A DNA stretch of 10,408 nt from Deltaproteobacteria bacterium. GTDB taxonomy: Bacteria; Myxococcota_A; UBA9160; SZUA-336. This document shows, in pieces, positions 5,796-10,408 of the stretch. How positions within the stretch are numbered: position 1 is the stretch's first letter; every line of letters begins with the position of its first letter. Both the position numbers and the translations under genes were made by a program. The stretch is taken from positions 1 to 10,408 of the forward strand of contig DAOUZG010000034.1 in assembly GCA_030665705.1 (NCBI GenBank), written 5' to 3'. The notes under the pieces are model-generated. The model saw nothing but the letters and a program-made list of their open reading frames with translations. It made no database searches and had not been told where the DNA came from.

Positions 5796-6713
5796 GTGGA
5801 GAAGGTGCTCGTCGTCGGGGTTTCAGGAGGTCAGGGACGGCTGGTGGCGCGTCGACTGGCCCGTAAGTACAAGGTCGTCGGCGTCGATCGGGACCTGTGG
5901 ACCACCCGGCCCCCCAACATCCCGTTCTATCGGGTCGACATCCGCAAACGCGCCTTCGAGGACGTCTTCCGCAAGGAGCAGCCGACCGCGGTCATCCACC
6001 TGGGGTTCGTTCGGCACTTCCGGACCGAGTCCGGGGAGCGCTACGACGTCAACGTTCGGGGTACACGGCGCCTCCTCGATCACTGTCGGACCTACGGGGT
6101 GAAACAGCTCGTTGTTGCTTCGACCGGGTACGTTTACGGCGCGCTGGTGGAGAATCCCCACTTCATGGACGAGGACTACCCGCTCGGCGCGAGTCGCAAC
6201 TACCCGGAAATCCGGGACCTCGTAGAGATGGATACGTTGACGACCGCATTCATGTGGAGAAACCCCGAGGTCAACACCGTGGTGCTCCGCCCCGTCAACA
6301 CGCTCGGCCGCTACGTTCATAGCGCCATCGGGACGTACCTTCGGATGCGCCGTGTGATCGTCATGACCGGATTCAACCCGATGATGCAGTTCATCCACGA
6401 GGAAGACCTGACCGAAGCGATCGTGCTCTGCATCGAGAAGGATCTGCGCGGGGTGTTCAACGTGACCGGTGGGGGGGAGGTACCCGTACGCGTCGCGATT
6501 CGCGAGACGGGCGGACGGCCGCTGTCTCTGCCGGAGCCGATCGCGCGTCCCGTGGTCGGTCAGTTGTATGCGGCTGGGCTTTTTCCGTTACCGGCCGGGG
6601 CGATCGACTACATCAAGTATCCCTGCACGGTTTCGGGACAGCGGTTCTTCGAGGCGAGCGGCTTTCGCGCCGCGTTCGGGCTTCGGGAGACGTTCCAGAC
6701 GCTTCGGGGCTGA
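5796..6713 (+). CDS. atypical SDR, NAD-dependent epimerase/dehydratase family
   Basis: A 305-residue extended-type short-chain dehydrogenase. VLVVGVSGGQGRLVA gives the GxxGxxG dinucleotide motif (Gly8, Gly11, Gly14), and Asp31 in VVGVDRD indicates NAD preference. VIHLGF (67-72), NVRGTRRLL (86-94) and VVASTGYVYG (106-115) are standard epimerase/dehydratase segments. The catalytic YxxxK appears as Tyr136-Pro-Glu-Ile-Arg140, with Arg for Lys. LRPVNTLGRYVHS (164-176) and MQFIHEEDLTEAI (197-209) follow as in UDP/dTDP-sugar epimerases. GTG start, with AAGGG 10 bases upstream. It sits 6 bases after the RmlC-like gene, so a shared route modifying a nucleotide-activated sugar is likely. The stop TGA (6711-6713) ends exactly on the first base of a palindromic element, so the original C-terminus may have been altered by its arrival. 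A run of seven G occurs near 6472-6478. Confidence 0.85.
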   Translation: MEKVLVVGVSGGQGRLVARRLARKYKVVGVDRDLWTTRPPNIPFYRVDIRKRAFEDVFRKEQPTAVIHLGFVRHFRTESGERYDVNVRGTRRLLDHCRTYGVKQLVVASTGYVYGALVENPHFMDEDYPLGASRNYPEIRDLVEMDTLTTAFMWRNPEVNTVVLRPVNTLGRYVHSAIGTYLRMRRVIVMTGFNPMMQFIHEEDLTEAIVLCIEKDLRGVFNVTGGGEVPVRVAIRETGGRPLSLPEPIARPVVGQLYAAGLFPLPAGAIDYIKYPCTVSGQRFFEASGFRAAFGLRETFQTLRG

Positions 6714-6875
6714 GAACCCATCTCAAAAACCCACTCCCGTCGCTAGGTCGCCCTGGTGGGCCGATCTCTGCGTTGCGCTCGCTCGGAATAACGACTGATA
6801 TGCCTCGCTCGCGACGTCTTGATCTCGGCCCGCCAGAGCGGCCTGGCTCGGTCCGGGGTTTCTGAGATGGGTTCT
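6713..6875. repeat. 163-bp palindromic (MITE-like) element between convergent genes
   Basis: Terminal arms AGAACCCATCTCAAAAACCC (6713-6732) and its inverted copy (6856-6875) match at 19 of 20 positions. A second pair, 6743-6764 and 6825-6846 (22 bases each), matches at 18 of 22. All four differences are transitions and three leave G-U pairs in the plus-strand RNA. The 60-base centre contains further weak pairing (GCGTTGCG with CGCGACGT). The whole forms one long hairpin with no coding capacity. No clear target duplication is visible: the left flank is GGCTG and the right flank AGTCT. It may be a miniature inverted-repeat transposable element or a palindromic intergenic repeat, and probably serves as a terminator for both converging genes. 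Confidence 0.65.
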
Positions 6876-6893
6876 AGTCTCCTCAGCCGCGGC

Positions 6894-8930
6894 CTAACGC
6901 GGCGCCTCGACGGGGGCCGCCGGCAGAGGCTCGAGGGCGGCCGGTTCGGTCGCGGGAAGTGAGCAGACCGTTCCCCGGCAGACGTAGGCGGTGGGCGTTC
7001 CCTGTAGGGCCTCTCGACCCTCGAGCCAGAGCGGATCGAGCCACTCGGGCCGGGCTCCCGGATCGACCACCACGACGGCCTCCTCTGGGGAGAGGAGTTC
7101 GCGAGCGCGCGCCGCGAGCGCCGTCGTTGCGGGGTCCCGCGGATCGCCGATGACGAGGGCGAGAGCGCCCCCGCCCTCGAGCAACGCCGCTGAGCGGAGG
7201 AGCGTGGGGAACTGGGTCGGGACCTGTCGCACGACCTGTTCCCACGTCGACAGAGCTGCCTCCGCGACCTCGCGTAGGTCGGACCGGCCCGTGAGGGCGC
7301 TGAGACGCACCAGACCGAGCGTGGCGAGGCCCGCCGCGGCCGGCGTCGCGCCATCGAGGTCACTCCCCGGGCGCAGGACGAGGTCGGCCGCCTCCGCCCG
7401 CGAGAAGAAGAGATCCCGGGACTCCGGCTCGTAGAACTGGTCCCGGATCGCCTCGGCCACGCGGATGGCGTCGCACACGGCCCGATCGGGCGCACCAGCT
7501 CGGTGGAGGTCGAGCAGACCGATGAGCAGCGCGGCGTGGTCGTCCAGAAAGGCGGGAATCTGTGCTTCGTCGCCGTATCCGACGCGCAGCAGCTGCCCGC
7601 TCTCGTCGGTGAGGCACTCCAGCACGTAGAGCGCGGCCCGCCAGCCGAGATCGACCCACTCGGGCCGCTTGAACACCGCACCCGCAGTTGCGAGCCCGGA
7701 GATGGTGTAGCCCATCCACGACGTGATCTGCTTCGTGTCCGTTTCCGGTGCGATCCGGCGTGCACGTGCTTCGAGGAGTCTTGCGCGTTCGGGGGCGAAC
7801 CGATCCCGCTCGCCGGCGAGTCCGTGCGACAGCACGCTGGCGCCGGTCTGCTCGAAGTTCCCTACGGGGACCACGCCGTAGGCTTCGCAGAAGCGGGAGC
7901 CCGCTTCGGGTCCGAGGACCTCTTGCACCTCGGCAGGTGTCCAGACGTAGTAGCGCCCCTCGTCTCCCTCGGAGTCGGCGTCCTGGCTCGCGTAGAAGCC
8001 CCCGGTGGCCGCGTGCATCTCGCGCTCCAGATAGGCGACGGTCTCCTCCACTGGCCAGACGAGCTCCCGATCGCGCGTCTGCCGGTACGCCTCTGCGTAG
8101 ACGCGTAGGAGCTGCCCCTGGTCGTAGAGCATCTTCTCGAAGTGGGGGACGAGCCATCGGGCATCGACGCTGTATCGGTGAAAGCCGCCCCCGATCTGGT
8201 CGTAGATTCCGCCGCGTGCCATCCGCTTCAGAGTGAGGACCGCGTGCTCGAGCGCTCCGGCGCTCGCGAGGTGCAGGTGCTGTGCGAGCAGCAAGCTCTC
8301 GAGGTTCGTCGGCGTCGGGAACTTGGGCGCGCCCCCGAAGCCTCCGTGCGTCGTGTCGGCCCGCTGCATCAGACCGACGACGAGCGCGTGGAGCTCCCTT
8401 TGCCCGAGACTCCTTCGTTCTCCGGGCGCGGGGCGCGCACGAAGAGCCTCGAGGATCCGGTCCGCCTGCTCTTCCATTTGGTCGGGCTTCTCGCGGTAGA
8501 CGCGTGCAACCGAGAGGACGACGTCCCTCCAGCTCGGACGCCCGTAGGCAGAGTGCGGCGGGAAGTAGGTACCTCCATAGAAGGGACGGCCCACCGATGT
8601 GCAGAATACGTTGAGCGGCCAGCCCCCCCCGCCGGTCAACCGCATGACCGTCTCCATGTAGATCTGGTCGACGTCGGGCCGCTCCTCCCGGTCGACCTTG
8701 ATGCAGACCAGGTGCTCGTTCATGACCTGCGCGGTCTCCGGATCCTCGAACGACTCCCGCTCCATGACGTGGCACCAGTGGCACGAGGAGTATCCGATCG
8801 AGACCAGAACCGGTTTGCTCTCCCGTGCCGCCCGCTCGAACGCCTCGGGACCCCACGGATACCAGTCCACGGGGTTGTTCTCGTGCTGGCGCAGGTAGGC
8901 ACTCTTCTGCCCGGCTAGGCGGTTCGGCAT
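6894..8930 (-). CDS. DUF255 / YyaL-SSP411 family protein (thioredoxin fold plus glycosidase-like toroid)
   Basis: A 678-residue protein of the widespread YyaL/SSP411 (spermatogenesis-associated 20-like) family, of normal length. [20 protein letters not shown] is the family N-terminus. The thioredoxin-like domain (about 1-170) has the CxxC at Cys50-His-Trp-Cys53 within [12 protein letters not shown], followed by the [12 protein letters not shown] and GGTYFPP motifs. The remainder is the alpha-toroid domain: [58 protein letters not shown]. Its role is not established; the family is usually called a thioredoxin-domain protein. ATG 8930 is chosen over 8990 because it gives the conserved N-terminus, has GGAG 7 bases ahead, and avoids overlap with the upstream gene. 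The gap from the flavoprotein gene is 10 bases, so the two are co-transcribed. A run of eight C (8623-8630) encodes the Gly-rich loop. Confidence 0.95.
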   Translation of the reverse strand: MPNRLAGQKSAYLRQHENNPVDWYPWGPEAFERAARESKPVLVSIGYSSCHWCHVMERESFEDPETAQVMNEHLVCIKVDREERPDVDQIYMETVMRLTGGGGWPLNVFCTSVGRPFYGGTYFPPHSAYGRPSWRDVVLSVARVYREKPDQMEEQADRILEALRARPAPGERRSLGQRELHALVVGLMQRADTTHGGFGGAPKFPTPTNLESLLLAQHLHLASAGALEHAVLTLKRMARGGIYDQIGGGFHRYSVDARWLVPHFEKMLYDQGQLLRVYAEAYRQTRDRELVWPVEETVAYLEREMHAATGGFYASQDADSEGDEGRYYVWTPAEVQEVLGPEAGSRFCEAYGVVPVGNFEQTGASVLSHGLAGERDRFAPERARLLEARARRIAPETDTKQITSWMGYTISGLATAGAVFKRPEWVDLGWRAALYVLECLTDESGQLLRVGYGDEAQIPAFLDDHAALLIGLLDLHRAGAPDRAVCDAIRVAEAIRDQFYEPESRDLFFSRAEAADLVLRPGSDLDGATPAAAGLATLGLVRLSALTGRSDLREVAEAALSTWEQVVRQVPTQFPTLLRSAALLEGGGALALVIGDPRDPATTALAARARELLSPEEAVVVVDPGARPEWLDPLWLEGREALQGTPTAYVCRGTVCSLPATEPAALEPLPAAPVEAPR

Positions 8931-8940
8931 CGGGACTCCG

Positions 8941-10218
8941 TCAGACGAGATCGGGTGGTGTGACCTTCTGGATCCAGCCCCGGTAGTCACCGTCGTAACC
9001 GACGCGGGTCTGGAGTTCGCGCACGCGGTTCAGGATCTCGTCGCGCTGCTCCAGCGGGATCGGGGGCAGGCGCTTGACCTGATCGGCCAGCCTCACGTAC
9101 CCCTCGACCACCTCGCTCGCGACGTGGCGGGCATGCTTGCGGGAGGCAACGATGTTGCCCTGACCGGTTACCACGTTTCCCGCGCTGAACAGGTTCGGGT
9201 AGGCTTCGAGACGACCGAGGTCCCAGTCGACGAAGTCGTAGAGCTCTCCGCGCATGGCGATTCCGGGGAGCCGCTCCGGGACGCTGCCGATCGAGCTGAT
9301 CACCATCGGTGTGCGAACCTCCACCGTCTGGTCGGTGGGGACCGCCTTGCCGTCCACCACGCGGGTTCGGACGAAGCGCAGCCCAACCAGGCGATCTCCC
9401 TCGACGAGCAGTCCGGCCGTCAGGTGGAGCGGCTCCAGGCGGAAGAGATACTTCGACATCGCCTTCTCGAGGACCCGCCGCCGGGCCTTCGCGATCTTTG
9501 TACGTACCTCCTCGGTGGCTTGTTCCGGCTCATTGACCAGCGGCATGTTCTCGATCTGGCGTCGGTAATAGATGGTCGTACCCCGGAGCCCCAGGTCGTC
9601 CCAGGAGAGTCCGTGGTTCTTCAGCGTTGCGGGAATTCCGCGTACTTCCATCTCGACAAGGTCTTCCTCGATCCCCCGCCCCCGCAGGGCTCGAAGGGTG
9701 AGTTCGAGCTGGACGACCTTGGCGACGTCGATCGACGCGAGCCCGCCACCCAGGACGATCGTTCCATCCTGGATTTCGAACTGCTCGCCCTTGTACTCCG
9801 CCTCGGTGTAGTGGTTGAACCAGTAGATGAAGGGGTTCTGGTAGACGAACCCTTTTCCCACGAAGGCGTCCGCCCCCTCGACTCCGACAGGTCGGTCCCT
9901 CCACGCTCCGTTAGCGAGGACGACGGCGTGAAACCCCCACTCCCTCGTCAGCTCCTCGAGCTCTAGATCCCTCCCCAGCTTCGTGCAGGGCACGAAGTGC
10001 ACGTGCTCCCGAAGGAGCTTCCCATCGATCGTCTCGTATTCCTTTCTGCGAAGGCCGACGTGCCAGCGGGGCAGTCCGTCCTCGATCTTTCCGTACGGTC
10101 GAGGGTTCTGATCGAAGACCACCGTGAGGATTTCGCTCTCGGAGAAGATCCGGGCCGCCTCCGCCCCCGCCGTGGCGCCACCGACTACCGCTATGGCGAA
10201 TTGCTCCACCGCCGCCAT
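8941..10218 (-). CDS. FAD/NAD(P)-dependent oxidoreductase, ferredoxin-NADP reductase (adrenodoxin reductase)-like
   Basis: A 425-residue cytoplasmic two-dinucleotide-domain flavoprotein. The FAD site is [17 protein letters not shown] (9-25, with Gly13, Gly14 and Gly18). [23 protein letters not shown] (43-65) is the loop typical of adrenodoxin reductase and GltD-type proteins. The NAD(P) site is [17 protein letters not shown] (153-169). [22 protein letters not shown] (342-363) is the second FAD contact. There is no CxxC redox pair (one lone Cys78 in this region) and no Fe-S cysteine cluster, so it is not a thioredoxin reductase; the likely partner is a small electron carrier. The ATG at 10218 has no Shine-Dalgarno, but TATGAT (10232-10227) lies 8 bases ahead, consistent with a leaderless message. 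The gene leads a two-gene unit with the DUF255 gene and is divergent from the HAD gene. Confidence 0.85.
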   Translation of the reverse strand: MAAVEQFAIAVVGGATAGAEAARIFSESEILTVVFDQNPRPYGKIEDGLPRWHVGLRRKEYETIDGKLLREHVHFVPCTKLGRDLELEELTREWGFHAVVLANGAWRDRPVGVEGADAFVGKGFVYQNPFIYWFNHYTEAEYKGEQFEIQDGTIVLGGGLASIDVAKVVQLELTLRALRGRGIEEDLVEMEVRGIPATLKNHGLSWDDLGLRGTTIYYRRQIENMPLVNEPEQATEEVRTKIAKARRRVLEKAMSKYLFRLEPLHLTAGLLVEGDRLVGLRFVRTRVVDGKAVPTDQTVEVRTPMVISSIGSVPERLPGIAMRGELYDFVDWDLGRLEAYPNLFSAGNVVTGQGNIVASRKHARHVASEVVEGYVRLADQVKRLPPIPLEQRDEILNRVRELQTRVGYDGDYRGWIQKVTPPDLV

Positions 10219-10226
10219 GACGCCGA

Positions 10227-10232
10227 ATCATA
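10227..10232 (-). promoter_or_regulatory. possible -10 box (TATGAT) of the flavoprotein gene
   Basis: On the minus strand TATGAT matches the consensus at five of six positions and lies 8 bases before the ATG at 10218. The expected -35 position (10255-10250) reads TTTCGC, which is weak. CGCCG and CGGCG (10221-10225 and 10234-10238) form an inverted repeat around the box. Confidence 0.35.
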
Positions 10233-10252
10233 GCGGCGCCTCGTGCGGCGCG

Positions 10253-10262
10253 AAAGCGCTTT
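10253..10262. promoter_or_regulatory. candidate operator palindrome AAAGCGCTTT
   Basis: A perfect 10-base palindrome in the divergent region between the flavoprotein and HAD genes. It overlaps the first two bases of the plus-strand TTGACA box and the weak minus-strand -35, so a bound protein could block both promoters. A 10-base palindrome can arise by chance. Confidence 0.3.
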
Positions 10263-10289
10263 GACAGCCGCTTCCGACCGCCGTAGGGT
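10261..10289 (+). promoter_or_regulatory. promoter of the HAD-family gene, leaderless architecture
   Basis: TTGACA (10261-10266, full consensus) is followed after exactly 17 bases by TAGGGT (10284-10289), which keeps the essential TAnnnT positions. The ATG at 10297 begins 7 bases after the -10 box, so transcription would start at or next to the start codon. No Shine-Dalgarno exists between them. Confidence 0.55.
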
Positions 10290-10296
10290 CCGCGCG

Positions 10297-10408
10297 ATGA
10301 GTCGGACTGCTTTTCGAGCGGTGTTTCTGGACTTCGGCGGGACCCTGTTCAGCTACCGGCGCATGGACCAGCCGACCGTGGTGCTCCTTCGCCGAGCCGT
10401 GGAGCGCC
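10297..10408 (+). CDS. HAD-superfamily hydrolase, N-terminal fragment
   Basis: The first 37 residues are visible and the gene leaves the window. AVFLDFGGTLFSYRR carries HAD motif I, with the nucleophile Asp12 in DFGGTL. The +2 acid of phosphatases is Gly here; DxGGT is common among HAD proteins of uncertain substrate, so phosphatase activity cannot be assumed. The ATG is chosen because it lies 7 bases after the TAGGGT box and opens directly into the HAD fold. The substrate cannot be judged from this fragment. Confidence 0.8.
   Translation, partial: MSRTAFRAVFLDFGGTLFSYRRMDQPTVVLLRRAVER

Noticed and set aside
6714-6893. Structured non-coding RNA or riboswitch in the intergenic region
   Set aside because: The hairpin lies downstream of both converging genes and has terminal inverted repeats, which fits a mobile palindrome or terminator better than a leader element.
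8623-8630. Run of eight C as a possible frameshift or phase-variation site
   Set aside because: It encodes the expected Gly-rich loop before WPLNVF and the frame is continuous. GC-rich codon use explains it.
8142-8918. 258-codon plus-strand open frame over the DUF255 gene
   Set aside because: It lies antisense to the conserved thioredoxin-fold domain and its product resembles no family.
8931-8990. Upstream ATG extending the DUF255 protein by 20 residues
   Set aside because: It would overlap the flavoprotein gene, and [10 protein letters not shown] at 8930 is the conserved N-terminus with a good ribosome binding site.

Overview
This is a high-GC bacterial window with dense, strongly biased coding and no plasmid, phage or CRISPR hallmarks. 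The mixture suggests an uncultured soil or aquatic lineage near Myxococcota, Desulfobacterota or Binatota. The clues are a mycobacterial-type thiolase-like protein, a subtilase-fold secreted protein with calcium-binding aspartate repeats, a YIP1-type membrane protein and a DUF255 thioredoxin-fold protein. That placement is inference from gene content only; no rRNA or single-copy marker is present.

Layout: (1) 85-771 (-) is a metallo-beta-lactamase-fold hydrolase, divergent from (2) 886-2403 (+), a thiolase-like protein with the extra C-terminal domain of the TLP1 group. (3) A three-gene minus-strand block, 4893 down to 2436, encodes a KANL3/TEX30-like alpha/beta hydrolase, a five-helix YIP1-type membrane protein, and an exported subtilase-fold protein whose stop-to-start junction with the YIP1 gene has no gap. 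(4) Divergent from it, a plus-strand block (4919-6713) encodes a small exported protein of unknown function, an RmlC-like cupin and an atypical SDR nucleotide-sugar-type epimerase, with gaps of 10 and 6 bases. (5) A 163-bp near-perfect palindromic element (6713-6875) begins on the last base of the SDR stop codon and separates it from (6) a minus-strand pair: an FNR/adrenodoxin-reductase-like flavoprotein (10218-8941) followed by a DUF255 thioredoxin-fold protein (8930-6894). (7) A HAD-family hydrolase starts at 10297 (+) behind a consensus-like promoter and runs off the window.

The most notable point is that several enzyme-family proteins here lack canonical catalytic residues while their folds and reading frames are intact. 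The subtilase has lost its catalytic Asp and oxyanion Asn. The alpha/beta hydrolase has Gly where its family has the nucleophile Ser. The TLP1 protein lacks the thiolase GHP histidine, and the SDR has YxxxR for YxxxK. Two of these (subtilase and alpha/beta hydrolase) bracket the YIP1 membrane protein in one apparent transcription unit, which makes that block the best candidate for an undescribed non-catalytic or atypical system. Everything else looks like ordinary metabolic and accessory chromosomal content.
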